Assembly: GCA_938034615.1 (NCBI GenBank)
Contig: CALHLW010000040.1
Coordinates: 1 to 34,618 of the forward strand
Reading direction: 5' to 3'
DNA length: 34,618 nt
Source of the DNA: an uncultured Neomegalonema sp.
GTDB lineage: Bacteria; Pseudomonadota; Alphaproteobacteria; Rhodobacterales; Rhodobacteraceae
The translations under genes were made by a program, and so were the position numbers. The notes beneath the pieces are model-generated. The model saw only the letters and a program-made list of their open reading frames with translations. It was not told the origin of the DNA and searched no databases. Every line of letters starts with the position of its first letter. Position 1 is the stretch's first letter. Positions 8,583-17,081 of this stretch are shown one piece after another.

Positions 8583-9283
8583 AGGCCGCTGCGTCGCTGC
8601 CACGTCAGCTTCCCCTCGATCTCGACTGGCCCCGCAAGAGCGCGCTGACCCGTGCCGATTTCATTGAGGGCGACTGCAACGGCGAGGCGCTGGCGGCAGT
8701 GGAAGACTGGCATGGCTGGCGCGACGGACGGCTGGTCCTCTGTGGCGACGAGGGATGCGGCAAGAGCCACCTGGCGGCGATCTGGGCGGCGCGGGCCGGG
8801 GCGCATTTCATCGATGCTGCGGCCCTCGACCCTCATAATATCCGCGATGTCTCGGCGCTGGGCGTCGTCGTGGTCGAGGATGTGGATCGCCGTCTCGCCA
8901 TGGCTCCGGACCTGCCCCGCGCCGAAGAAGGGTTGATGCATCTGTTCAACCTGATGGGCGAACAGGGCGGGCGGCTGCTCCTCAGCGGGCGTGAGCCTCC
9001 AGCGCGCTGGAACATTGCCCTGCCCGATCTGTCATCCCGCGTGGCCCTGCCGCCGGTCTTCAGGGTCGGACGGCCCGATGTCACGCTCCTGTCGCACTTG
9101 TTCCTTAAGCTGTTCGATGATCGGGACATTGCGCTTGATCCCCGAGTCGCCAGCTTCCTTGCCCTGCGCGCTGAGCGTAGTTTCAGCGCGGCGCAGGAAA
9201 TGGTGGAGGCACTCGACCGTTATAGCGTGGGGACGAAACGCGCCATCACGACAGGATTGGCAAAGGAGGTTTTCGGATGGTGA
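8579..9283 (+). CDS. hdaA: DnaA-related replication regulator HdaA
   Basis: 234 residues: a DnaA-type AAA+ domain without the DNA-binding domain IV. It has a clamp-binding motif QLPLDL at 10-15 (compare QL(S/D)LPL-type motifs of Hda), Walker A GDEGCGKS (56-63) and Walker B VVVVEDVDR (96-104). Sensor-1-like LLLSGREPP (133-141) and LPDLSSRVA (148-156), bearing the probable arginine finger R154, complete the core. From known Hda/HdaA biology, the protein binds the beta clamp and stimulates ATP hydrolysis by DnaA, preventing re-initiation. The start overlaps the permease stop (ATGA) and the stop overlaps the ppk1 start, an order I recall as common in alphaproteobacteria. The gene is intact. Confidence 0.92.
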   Translation: MKAAASLPRQLPLDLDWPRKSALTRADFIEGDCNGEALAAVEDWHGWRDGRLVLCGDEGCGKSHLAAIWAARAGAHFIDAAALDPHNIRDVSALGVVVVEDVDRRLAMAPDLPRAEEGLMHLFNLMGEQGGRLLLSGREPPARWNIALPDLSSRVALPPVFRVGRPDVTLLSHLFLKLFDDRDIALDPRVASFLALRAERSFSAAQEMVEALDRYSVGTKRAITTGLAKEVFGW

Positions 9284-11520
9284 CCCTCGATTCCGGCACC
9301 CTGACCGCCGTGACAAAGTTGCCCGAAGAGGGCGAGGCGGAACCGAACGCCTCCGGCACCAATGCTGATTTTCTCAACACCCAAGCCGGTGTACCGGGTA
9401 GCGACGCCACCTTTGTGATGGATCAGCCCGAACGCTTCATCAATCGGGAACTGTCATGGCTCGCCTTCAATGATCGCGTCCTGCGCGAAGCCGATGACCG
9501 CCGCCATCCCTTGCTCGAACGGCTGCGCTTCGTCGCGATTTCCGGGTCGAACCTCGATGAATTCTACACCGTTCGTGTCGCGGGCCTGCGCGAGTTGGTC
9601 AATGCCGGGGTCACGCGCACCAGCGTCGACGGCCTGACCCCCGCGCGACAGTTGGAGCGGATCGACGCCGACTGCCGTGCCCTGATGCAGGGTCAGCAGG
9701 AACGCTGGGCGGGTCTGCGCGACGAAATGGAATCAGAAGGCATCTTCGTCGTCGAGAAACATGAGTTGACGGAAGAAGACCGCGTCTGGCTGGATGCAAA
9801 GTTCATGGATGATGTGTTTCCGGTGCTCTCGCCGCTGGCCATCGATCCGGCGCATCCCTTTCCTTTCGTGCCGAGCAAGGCGCTGTCGATGGCGCTGCAA
9901 CTGGTGCAGCAGGACGGCGATTCCGAGATCGACGCGTTGCTCATCATCCCCGCGCAACTGGAACGGTTCACCCGCCTGCCCGAACGCGATGGTTCGTCCG
10001 TTATCCGTTTCGTGGCGCTGGAAGACATGATCGCGCTGTCGCTGGACCGCATCTTCCCCGGCTACGACGTGCGCGGCTCCGGCCTGTTCCGGGTGCTGCG
10101 CGATTCGGATATGGAGATCGAGGAAGAGGCGGAAGACCTCGTCCGCGAATTCGAAATCGCGCTCAAGCGGCGTCGCCGGGGTGAGGTGATCCGGCTGAAA
10201 ATGGCGTCGGATACGCCCGATTCCCTACGCGAATGGATTTATCGCGAGTTGAACGTTGGTCCCGCCGAAGTGAACGATGTCTCGGGGATTGTCGGCGTCT
10301 CCGACCTCGAAAAGCTGATCGTGGATGACCGGCCCGACCTGCGCTGGCGCAACTACACCCCGCGCCGCCCTGAACGCCTGAATGATTTCGGTAATGACTG
10401 CTTCGCGGCCATCAAACACAAGGATTTCCTGCTCCACCACCCTTATGAGACCTTCGACGTGGTGGTCGAATTCCTGCGACAGGCTGCTCGCGACCCCAAC
10501 GTCCTCGCCATCAAGCAGACGCTCTACCGCACCTCCGCCCAAAGCCCCATCGTTGAAGCTCTGTGCGAGGCGGCGGAACTGGGCAAGCAGGTCACGGCCC
10601 TCGTGGAATTGAAAGCCCGCTTCGACGAGGCGGCGAATATCGTGCAGGCACGGCAATTGGAGCGCGCAGGGGCACAGGTCGTCTACGGCTTCATCGAGTG
10701 GAAGACCCACGCCAAGATGTCATCCGTCGTGCGGCGCGAGAACGGGAAACTCGTCACCTATACCCATTACGGGACCGGCAATTATCACCCGATCACGGCA
10801 AAGTTCTATACTGACCTCTCCTACTTCACCGCCGATCCGGTGTTGGGCCGCGATGCGGGCCGTGTGTTCAACTACGTTACCGGTTATGCCGAGCCGCGCG
10901 ATCTGGCCAAGGTGTCGATTTCGCCCATGGGCATGAAGGCGCGTATCCTCACGCTGCTGGACGAGGAAGCCGACCATGCCCGCGCCGGACGCCCCGCACA
11001 GGTCTGGGCCAAGCTCAACTCGCTGATGGAAACCGAAGTGATCGACGCCCTCTATCGCGCCAGTCAGGCCGGGGTGCGGATCGATCTTGTCATTCGCGGC
11101 ATCTGCGGCGTGCGCCCCGGCGTGAAGGGCCTGTCTGAAAATATCCGCGTGAAAAGCATCATCGGGCGATATCTCGAACATTCGCGCATCGTCTGTTTCG
11201 GGCGGGGCGAGGGCCTGCCGGGCGAGAACGCGAGTGTCTTCATCTCCTCCGCCGACTGGATGGAGCGTAATCTCAATCGCCGGGTGGAGGCGCTCTGCCC
11301 CATCGAGAACCCCACCGTGAAGCGGCAAATCCTGCAACAGGTCATGGCCGCCAACCTGCGGGATGAGTCGAACTCCTGGGTGATGAACGGCGATGGCAGT
11401 TACGCCCATGACGACCGCGAAGGGTTCGACTGCCACGAGTTCTTCATGAAATACCCCTCGATTTCAGGCCGGGGCCGCATCGGCTACGCAGATGCTCCCC
11501 TTCTGAGTGCAGAGAAGTAG
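9277..11520 (+). CDS. ppk1: Polyphosphate kinase 1
   Basis: 747 residues. PPK1 makes polyphosphate from ATP reversibly. The N domain starts at FINRELSWLAFNDRVLREA (54-72), followed by the head domain and two PLD-like catalytic C domains. The catalytic histidine is H478 in KTHAKM, and the second conserved His is H635 in YLEHSRIVCFGRGEG. THYGTGNYHPITAKFYTD (496-513) is also present. An AAGGAGG box stands about 8 bases before the ATG at 9277, which overlaps the end of hdaA. The N-terminus has about 50 residues before the conserved start, longer than usual; M48 is an alternative start but has no ribosome site. No exopolyphosphatase gene follows, unlike many relatives. The coupling to hdaA puts phosphate storage and replication control in one operon. 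Confidence 0.96.
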   Translation: MVTLDSGTLTAVTKLPEEGEAEPNASGTNADFLNTQAGVPGSDATFVMDQPERFINRELSWLAFNDRVLREADDRRHPLLERLRFVAISGSNLDEFYTVRVAGLRELVNAGVTRTSVDGLTPARQLERIDADCRALMQGQQERWAGLRDEMESEGIFVVEKHELTEEDRVWLDAKFMDDVFPVLSPLAIDPAHPFPFVPSKALSMALQLVQQDGDSEIDALLIIPAQLERFTRLPERDGSSVIRFVALEDMIALSLDRIFPGYDVRGSGLFRVLRDSDMEIEEEAEDLVREFEIALKRRRRGEVIRLKMASDTPDSLREWIYRELNVGPAEVNDVSGIVGVSDLEKLIVDDRPDLRWRNYTPRRPERLNDFGNDCFAAIKHKDFLLHHPYETFDVVVEFLRQAARDPNVLAIKQTLYRTSAQSPIVEALCEAAELGKQVTALVELKARFDEAANIVQARQLERAGAQVVYGFIEWKTHAKMSSVVRRENGKLVTYTHYGTGNYHPITAKFYTDLSYFTADPVLGRDAGRVFNYVTGYAEPRDLAKVSISPMGMKARILTLLDEEADHARAGRPAQVWAKLNSLMETEVIDALYRASQAGVRIDLVIRGICGVRPGVKGLSENIRVKSIIGRYLEHSRIVCFGRGEGLPGENASVFISSADWMERNLNRRVEALCPIENPTVKRQILQQVMAANLRDESNSWVMNGDGSYAHDDREGFDCHEFFMKYPSISGRGRIGYADAPLLSAEK

Positions 11521-11594
11521 GCGGTTTTCAACCGTAGCATTCAATGCGCTGTCCTATCGTGGTACATTGTCCCTTTATGATAGGGAGACGTGCC

Positions 11595-12095
11595 ATGAAG
11601 AACCTTCTGATTGCCGCTGTTCTGGGCCTGCTCGTAGCCTGTGACCCGATGACGTCCGACCCCACACCGTTGGGGCCGATCCCGGATACGGGCATATCGC
11701 TATCTGAAACCGTCTGTTTCGGTACCTGCCCGGACTATTCGGTCATCGTCTTCCCGAACGAGTTTTACCAGCTCAGACTTGGACAGTTCACCCGCGCGCC
11801 GGGAACCACGGAGACGGGGGTATTCGCGGCAGGCACTTTTGCGGCGGCCAACACCGCGCTGCAAGCCGCGAATTTCAATACCCTGCCAACCGATGTGACC
11901 GTCGGCTCGCCGGATTGCGGGAACCAGACTGTCACCGACCTGCCCAGCGCGCAGATCGAGGAAATCACCATCGCGGGGGCGCGGGTGATCGATTACTATC
12001 CAGGATGTTTCGCGGCCCCTTCCAAGCCCGCACTCGATACGCTGGTGGCCAGCCTGCGCTCGGCGTTCGGCATTCCTGCGCTCATCGAACCCTGA
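11595..12095 (+). CDS. DUF6438-like lipoprotein
   Basis: 166 residues. A lipoprotein signal peptide runs from M1 to the lipobox LVAC, making C16 the lipidated residue, so the mature protein is anchored in a membrane facing the periplasm. The mature part contains SETVCFGTCPDYSVIVFPN near 37-55, the hallmark of DUF6438 (CFGxCPxYS), plus further cysteines around 104 and 135 that may form disulfides. The start at 11595 is preceded by GGGAGA. The function of DUF6438 is unknown. The gene stands alone after ppk1 with a 74-base gap and ends convergent with the flavoprotein gene, overlapping it by 14 bases. Close packing suggests no terminator of its own. Confidence 0.82.
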   Translation: MKNLLIAAVLGLLVACDPMTSDPTPLGPIPDTGISLSETVCFGTCPDYSVIVFPNEFYQLRLGQFTRAPGTTETGVFAAGTFAAANTALQAANFNTLPTDVTVGSPDCGNQTVTDLPSAQIEEITIAGARVIDYYPGCFAAPSKPALDTLVASLRSAFGIPALIEP

Positions 12096-12990
12096 CGGTC
12101 AGCATGGCGCGGCCCAGCGCCGCGCCGCTATGCCATGCGGCGCGGGCATCGCCGCCGCTGCGGTCAGTGCCACACCAGTCGCCACATGCCCCGATGCGTG
12201 CGTCATCTGACAGGAGGAAGGGCCGATCGATCACGCGCTCGGGGCGACAGAAGCGCCAGCGATGGGCCGCGCGGTATCCGGTAGTCCCCGGTTCGAGGCC
12301 GGTCAGGGACGCGAAGGCAGCACAGAGGTCTTCGGCAACATCCTCCACCTCGCGCTCCAGATTAGCAACGGACCAGTCCTTCCGCGCATGGGCGACCCAG
12401 CAAGGCGAGGTCGCAGGATGCCCCGGCTTTGCATCATCGCGGATCAGCAGGGCAAGCGGCCCGTCCGCCGGTTCGATGCGCTTCGCTGCCTGCCCATCAA
12501 GACCGCCGAGCAGAAGCGTCCAGCATGGCGAATAACTCGCCTCATCGAGCGCAGCGAAGGCCGGCTTCGACAGCAGGTCACGCGCCTGCGGGGCAGGGAT
12601 CGCAACCACGACCCCTGAAAAGCCTTCATGCCGTGCGCCGCTCTCATCCGTCAGGTCGAGCGTCCGGGAGTCGATGGCGGTGATGCGAGCCCCCATACGG
12701 CTCTCGAACGCCTCACCGATACCACGCGGGAAAGCGTTCATCCGGGGTTGGGCCACCCGCCCGTGGGCGCCCCAGATGGGCAACGAGTCAAGCAGCGGAA
12801 GGGTTTCCGTGGCGATGGGATCGAAGGTTGGAAGGCCGTGATCGAAGGCAAAACCCTCCCGACGGCGGCTGGCCACGCGCCCGCCATATCCCCGACTTTT
12901 GTCGAAGAGAACGACACCCTCACCCCCCTCGCGCAGTACCGTCGCGCAGGCCAAACCCGACAAGCCCGTCCCGATTACCGCCACTGTCAT
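12082..12990 (-). CDS. Renalase-like FAD-dependent oxidoreductase
   Basis: 302 residues. The N-terminal dinucleotide fold has VAVIGTGLSGLACATVL (3-19), followed by the conserved FDKSRGYGGRVASRR stretch (29-43), which is typical of renalase-like NAD(P)/FAD-binding proteins. FAFDHGLPTF near 47-56 is the next family block. Renalases oxidise abnormal isomers of NAD(P)H; whether this one does is inferred from family only. No signal peptide is seen, so it is cytoplasmic. Its stop overlaps the lipoprotein gene tail-to-tail by 14 bases. Upstream is a divergent M23 peptidase gene with about 70 bases between. Confidence 0.82.
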   Translation of the reverse strand: MTVAVIGTGLSGLACATVLREGGEGVVLFDKSRGYGGRVASRRREGFAFDHGLPTFDPIATETLPLLDSLPIWGAHGRVAQPRMNAFPRGIGEAFESRMGARITAIDSRTLDLTDESGARHEGFSGVVVAIPAPQARDLLSKPAFAALDEASYSPCWTLLLGGLDGQAAKRIEPADGPLALLIRDDAKPGHPATSPCWVAHARKDWSVANLEREVEDVAEDLCAAFASLTGLEPGTTGYRAAHRWRFCRPERVIDRPFLLSDDARIGACGDWCGTDRSGGDARAAWHSGAALGRAMLTVRVR

Positions 12991-13058
12991 CTCGTTCAGT
13001 CCTTTTTTATGAGTCCCCGATAATGCTCTACAGCGTAATCTTCGAGAAAGGGTCCGCC

Positions 13059-14090
13059 ATGAAGAACCTCGTGATGCCGGTGCTGGTCATCGTGCCGATG
13101 ACCATCGGTGCGCTCTGGGTGGTGACGGGCAGCAAATCCGAGACGGCGGCGGCTCTGCCGGAAGGGGTCCGTTTCGTTGCGCCCATTGAGTGCAGCGATC
13201 CGCTGGCTTGCGTGGTGCAGAACCATGTCGATCTTCAAACCGGCCCCGGCATCTCCGATCCGGCATGCGGCGGACGGACCTATGACGACCATCAGGGCGT
13301 CGATTTCAGAATTCTCGACCTGCCCACGATGCTCAAGGGCGTACCCGTCGTTGCGGTGGCGGATGGCGAGGTGATGGGCACCCGCGATGGCGAATATGAC
13401 GGCGCATGGCTTGCGAAAGGCCGCGAAGCTGTAGGCGACCGCGATTGCGGTAACGGCATCGCGATCAAGCATGAAGACGGGTACATCACCCAGCTTTGCC
13501 ACTTGCGGCGCGGGTCCGTCCTCGTGAAAGAGGGCGACACGGTCACGCAGGGCCAGCACATCGCCGATGTCGGCATGTCAGGCCGCGCCGAGTTTCCGCA
13601 TGTCCATATCTCCGTTCGCAAGGGCGACGCCCGCATCGACCCGTTCACCGGGCGCAGCATCGGCGATGACATGGCTTGCGGCGAAACCGTCGGCAGTCTC
13701 TGGGCTGGATCGGTCCCCGATCACTGGAAACCCGAGGCAGGCCCCTTCATCTTCAAGAGCGGTTTTACGACCGCCCCAGTGACTCTCGCGACCATCGAAC
13801 GCGCCCCTGCCGACCCGAACAGCGCCGCGCCCGCGCTCGTCTTCTATGCCCGTGCAGTGGCACTCAAGAAGGGCGATATCGAGAAGATCGAATTGAGCGG
13901 CCCGGCAGGGTTCGAGCCGGTTGGCAGTGTCGGCGAGCCGCTGGAACGCGACAAGGCCCAGATCATGCGCTTCGTCGGTCGCCCCGCCAAGGGCGCTCCG
14001 CTTCCCGCCGGGGAATACCATGGCCGCTACCAGATCGAACGAAACGGCGAGCCGGTCCTCGATATCAGCCGGTACTACGTGATTGAATAG
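13059..14090 (+). CDS. Exported M23 (LytM) family peptidase
   Basis: 343 residues. An N-terminal hydrophobic segment (about 3-24) is a signal anchor or signal peptide. The M23 domain (about 55-205) has zinc-binding residues visible in DDHQGVDFR (H and D) and FPHVHISVR (HxH), so it should be catalytically active. Two or more cysteine pairs in the domain (CSDPLAC, CGNG, CHLRRG) suggest periplasmic disulfides. A C-terminal region of about 110 residues looks like a beta-rich accessory domain. Substrates are peptidoglycan cross-links by family knowledge. The ATG at 13059 is chosen for AAAGGG about 9 bases upstream; an upstream ATG at 13023 would put extra residues before the signal sequence. It ends convergent with the peroxidase gene across a hairpin. 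Confidence 0.85.
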   Translation: MKNLVMPVLVIVPMTIGALWVVTGSKSETAAALPEGVRFVAPIECSDPLACVVQNHVDLQTGPGISDPACGGRTYDDHQGVDFRILDLPTMLKGVPVVAVADGEVMGTRDGEYDGAWLAKGREAVGDRDCGNGIAIKHEDGYITQLCHLRRGSVLVKEGDTVTQGQHIADVGMSGRAEFPHVHISVRKGDARIDPFTGRSIGDDMACGETVGSLWAGSVPDHWKPEAGPFIFKSGFTTAPVTLATIERAPADPNSAAPALVFYARAVALKKGDIEKIELSGPAGFEPVGSVGEPLERDKAQIMRFVGRPAKGAPLPAGEYHGRYQIERNGEPVLDISRYYVIE

Positions 14091-14103
14091 GCGAAGAGGA
14101 CGC

Positions 14104-14122
14104 GGGCGGGAACATCCCGCCC
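14104..14122. terminator. GC-rich hairpin between convergent M23 peptidase and peroxidase genes
   Basis: GGGCGGGA (14104-14111) pairs perfectly with TCCCGCCC (14115-14122) around a 3-base loop. It lies in the 54-base gap between two converging genes, where a bidirectional terminator is expected. There is no T run on either side, so it is not a textbook Rho-independent site. Confidence 0.45.
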
Positions 14123-14144
14123 ACGCCATGCAATCAAGTCAGTT

Positions 14145-15674
14145 CTACCGAACCGGGCCAGTATAGAGATCCTTGCGATGCGGAATGTCGTCGCGGTGAT
14201 CTTCGGCATATTGCATGATGTTGCCCATCGAGCATTTGTCACCGCCGAAGCCTGACCATGGCTCGAACTCGGGGGTGTTCAGTAGGCTCGCAGGATCGAG
14301 TTTCATCAGCCGGATCAGGACAGAAGCCACGATCAGCCCACCTACGCCTGTCAGTTTGCCATCCCCGACCTTTTCCGCTTCCTGAAGGCAGTAGACCCAG
14401 AGCGGCGTCTTGTCGATGTGGTGCTTTGCCAGTTCCGACGGGGCGGCCAGCGGGGGGTGGACAAGGCCATGATCGCTCTTGCCATAGCCGCGGTGATGAA
14501 GATAGCGCGCCACCATCTGACCATGCGGCAATTGCAGCGTGAGCCGGTCGCGCAGGATGTTGCGCAGCGCGAGCTTCTTCGATTGCTCCAGCGTTAGCTT
14601 GACGCCGTCGAATTCGATTGGCGCGCCGACGACGCTGTCCGGCAGCTTCATGAGCGTTTCAGCCATCTTCATGCCGACAGGCCGCGCTTTCTGGGCGCGC
14701 GTCCCGGCCACATCGAAGAACATCCGCATCTCCAGATTTGCGGCTTCGTCGCGCGGTCCGAAGCCTTGCATCTTGAAGAGATCGAGGGGTTTCTTGTCGG
14801 CTTTCTTCAGCTTGTACGCGGTCTGCGCCGTTGCATGGCCAAAGCGGTAGGCGGCGACGGAGAACTCCGCCGGCATCACGACCGCATCTGCCCCGAACGG
14901 ATCACCGTCCAGCGCCGCATCGATACATCGCTGATCCACGAAGGAAGGCAGGAAATCGTGCAGGATGATCCATTGGTAATGCAGTCGGATAAAGCGACGG
15001 ACGCTCTCGAAATCGACCAGTTTCTCGGGCAGAATACCGTTCCAGACATCGTTGCGAATGTTCATCTGGGCGCAGGCCATGACATCCTTATGCGTCGAGC
15101 CGCCACCCTCGACATGGCTCATCAGGATATTGTGCAGGCAGATGAACGCGCCCTGAATCTGGCTGACGACGATGTTCTCGTCATTGCGGAAATCGCCGAT
15201 CAAGGCCGAGCCTTCGAAGGTGCGGGGCAGGTCGTAGGGATTGTCCTCGCGTCCGAACAGCAGGTAGTGCTCGTGCTTCTTGGAATACTGGTACCCGGAC
15301 ACTTCCGGCCCATCGCCATAGACGCAATCGAGGTCGAGATTGGGCGTGCGGACATTGCGGATGTGGCGCGGATCGATCCGCCGACCGATGGCACTCGTCG
15401 CATCGAGCGTGATGTCATGGTCGATGAATTGTCCGAAGAAGGTCATGCCTGCGTCGGCTTTGCCGTTCGCGGCTTTCGTCGTGGTCAGTGTGTCGACATA
15501 AGCGTCGAAGGCATTGACCAGTTCCTGATCGGTGAAGGTGCCCGTCACGGGATTGGCTTCGAGCAAATAACCGAAAGATTGCGGCAGAACGTCGTTGCTT
15601 CTGGCGTGCGGTGACAGGCATTTTTCACGAACTAGCTGATCGTAGCGCGTCAGGCCATGTGCGGATGCAGTCAT
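14145..15674 (-). CDS. Animal-type haem peroxidase (peroxidasin/cyclooxygenase superfamily)
   Basis: 509 residues. The active-site elements of animal haem peroxidases are all visible. FFGQFIDHDIT (79-89) carries the distal Gln82, haem-linked Asp85 and distal His86. FRNDEN (162-167) carries the catalytic Arg163 and haem-linked Glu166. EFSVAAYRFGH (270-280) has Arg277 and the proximal His280. It should therefore bind haem and use H2O2 to oxidise halides or organic substrates. No signal peptide or type I secretion repeats are evident, so it is either cytoplasmic or exported by another route. AGGGGAA lies just before the ATG. The upstream 400 bases are AT-rich and gene-free, giving room for regulation. 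Bacterial members are uncommon compared with catalase-peroxidases. Confidence 0.9.
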   Translation of the reverse strand: MTASAHGLTRYDQLVREKCLSPHARSNDVLPQSFGYLLEANPVTGTFTDQELVNAFDAYVDTLTTTKAANGKADAGMTFFGQFIDHDITLDATSAIGRRIDPRHIRNVRTPNLDLDCVYGDGPEVSGYQYSKKHEHYLLFGREDNPYDLPRTFEGSALIGDFRNDENIVVSQIQGAFICLHNILMSHVEGGGSTHKDVMACAQMNIRNDVWNGILPEKLVDFESVRRFIRLHYQWIILHDFLPSFVDQRCIDAALDGDPFGADAVVMPAEFSVAAYRFGHATAQTAYKLKKADKKPLDLFKMQGFGPRDEAANLEMRMFFDVAGTRAQKARPVGMKMAETLMKLPDSVVGAPIEFDGVKLTLEQSKKLALRNILRDRLTLQLPHGQMVARYLHHRGYGKSDHGLVHPPLAAPSELAKHHIDKTPLWVYCLQEAEKVGDGKLTGVGGLIVASVLIRLMKLDPASLLNTPEFEPWSGFGGDKCSMGNIMQYAEDHRDDIPHRKDLYTGPVR

Positions 15675-16091
15675 GAAATTCCCCTGAATGTTCTATTTAA
15701 GGAATTTCTTACGTAGCACATTACACCCATAAGGGGTATGGTATTCTAAACAAACACGCAAAACAGATATAAGTCCCGAAACAATCCATATCATTGACTA
15801 TAAGATTTCGACGATTCCACTGTAGTGATACAGTTCGATTGTTTCGATTTTGATCTTTGGATGTGATGGTCGAAACACCCGGAGGTATTCCAGATCACCA
15901 CAGATTTCAGTGATTCCATGACGTGCGATGGCGTTTCAACGGACCACTTTCCTGCATTCATCAGGATTATATTTGCGGATGCAAAGGGGGAGGGGCCGCT
16001 GCTGTGGTAGCGGCAATTTTCGGAGTAGTTGATTTCGGAACGAGGTCGCGGCAACATATTCGCGAAATGCAATGTGTTGAGAGGCGATCCC
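15675..16091. other. Gene-free AT-rich intergenic region with several dyads
   Basis: This 417-base stretch between the divergent peroxidase and hydrolase genes holds no convincing gene and is clearly lower in GC than its surroundings. It has perfect dyads GTTTCGA (15841-15847)/TCGAAAC (15870-15876) and CTGTA (15820-15824)/TACAG (15829-15833). The TTCGATT element is repeated around 15834-15849. These are candidate regulator sites for either flanking gene; an older inserted sequence or a small RNA cannot be excluded. Confidence 0.5.
15995..16014 (+). promoter_or_regulatory. Leader hairpin upstream of the MBL-fold gene
   Basis: GCCGCTGC (15995-16002) pairs with GTAGCGGC (16007-16014), one G-T wobble, around a TGTG loop, and is followed by AATTTT. 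It stands about 78 bases before the hydrolase start, so it might be an attenuator or an mRNA-stabilising stem. The T run is too short to call a firm terminator. Confidence 0.3.
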
Positions 16092-16994
16092 ATGGACCGA
16101 CGCTCCTTTCTGGCCCGCACCCTCGGCTGCTCCGCCGCGGCGACCTTCGCCACGCAGTTTCGCGCCCATGCGGCCATCGAGCGGGGCGATACGCGGATCG
16201 ATATGGTCAGCGACGGGCATCTGACGGTGCCGCGCGACTTTCTGTTCGGAGCAGTCCCCCCCGATGATTTGGCCCCGATTCTGGCGAAGCACGGCATTGC
16301 GGGAGAGATGATCGAACCCGATTGCACCCTCACCCTGCTGCGCGACGGGGAACGCACGGTCCTGTTCGATATCGGCGCGGGGCCGAATTTCATGCCGACG
16401 ACGGGCAAGGTGCTGGACAGCTTGGCGAGGATCGACGTGGCCCCGGAGGACGTGACCCATGTGGTCTTTACCCACGGCCACCCGGATCACCTGTGGGGCG
16501 TATATGACGAGTTCGATGATCTCACCTTTCCGGAGGCAGCGTATCTGATCGGGCGGGGCGAGCGCGATTACTGGATCGACCCGAACACGTTGGACCGGGT
16601 GGACGATATGCGAAAGCCCTTCGCAGTCGGTGCAAAACGCATCCTCGGCGAGATCGGCGAGCAGGTGGAGGTGTTCGGCGACGGCGATGAAGTGCTGCCG
16701 GGGATCGAGGCGGTCGCGACGCCCGGTCATACGCCGGGGCATATGTCCTTTGCTGTGGGCGACGTGATGATCGTGGGGGATGCGATTGCCAATGCCCATG
16801 TCGCGTTCGAGCAACCGGGTTGGCCCTCCGGCACAGATCAGGATGCAGGTGAGGGGGCGAAAACGCGCGCGGCCCTGCTCGACCGGATGGCGGCGGATCG
16901 CATGGACATGGTGGGCTTTCACCTGCCGTTTCCGGGGATCGGCAGGGTCAACCGGGACGGGGCGGGGTATCGGTTCATCCCTGCCGAAGAGTGA
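16092..16994 (+). CDS. Tat-exported metallo-beta-lactamase-fold hydrolase
   Basis: 300 residues. The N-terminus MDRRSFLARTLG, followed by an alanine-rich stretch ending in AHA, is a twin-arginine signal with likely cleavage after residue 27. The protein would therefore be exported folded, probably with metals bound. The MBL core has THGHPDH (127-133, the HxHxDH motif), ATPGHTPGH with H213, D230 in VGDAIAN, and H277 in GFHLP. All metal ligands are present. The family includes lactonases, esterases and sulfatase-like enzymes; the substrate cannot be told. Start choice rests on the Tat motif and GAGAGG upstream. The PhyH gene follows after 87 bases in the same direction, so the three genes to 18535 may share a transcript. 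Confidence 0.88.
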   Translation: MDRRSFLARTLGCSAAATFATQFRAHAAIERGDTRIDMVSDGHLTVPRDFLFGAVPPDDLAPILAKHGIAGEMIEPDCTLTLLRDGERTVLFDIGAGPNFMPTTGKVLDSLARIDVAPEDVTHVVFTHGHPDHLWGVYDEFDDLTFPEAAYLIGRGERDYWIDPNTLDRVDDMRKPFAVGAKRILGEIGEQVEVFGDGDEVLPGIEAVATPGHTPGHMSFAVGDVMIVGDAIANAHVAFEQPGWPSGTDQDAGEGAKTRAALLDRMAADRMDMVGFHLPFPGIGRVNRDGAGYRFIPAEE

Positions 16995-17081
16995 GAAACG
17001 ACCCGTGGAATGTCGCTATGAGTCTTGCGACTACAGGCCTTGACGCGGCAGCATCGACCCTGTGAACCGGGGAGAGAAGCG

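Noticed and set aside
14766-15614. Plus-strand open frame opposite the peroxidase
   Set aside because: It is the antisense of a clearly conserved haem peroxidase and has no family motif.
15791-16408. Minus-strand frame across the AT-rich intergenic region into the MBL gene
   Set aside because: It is mostly antisense to the MBL hydrolase and its remaining part has no motif or plausible start.
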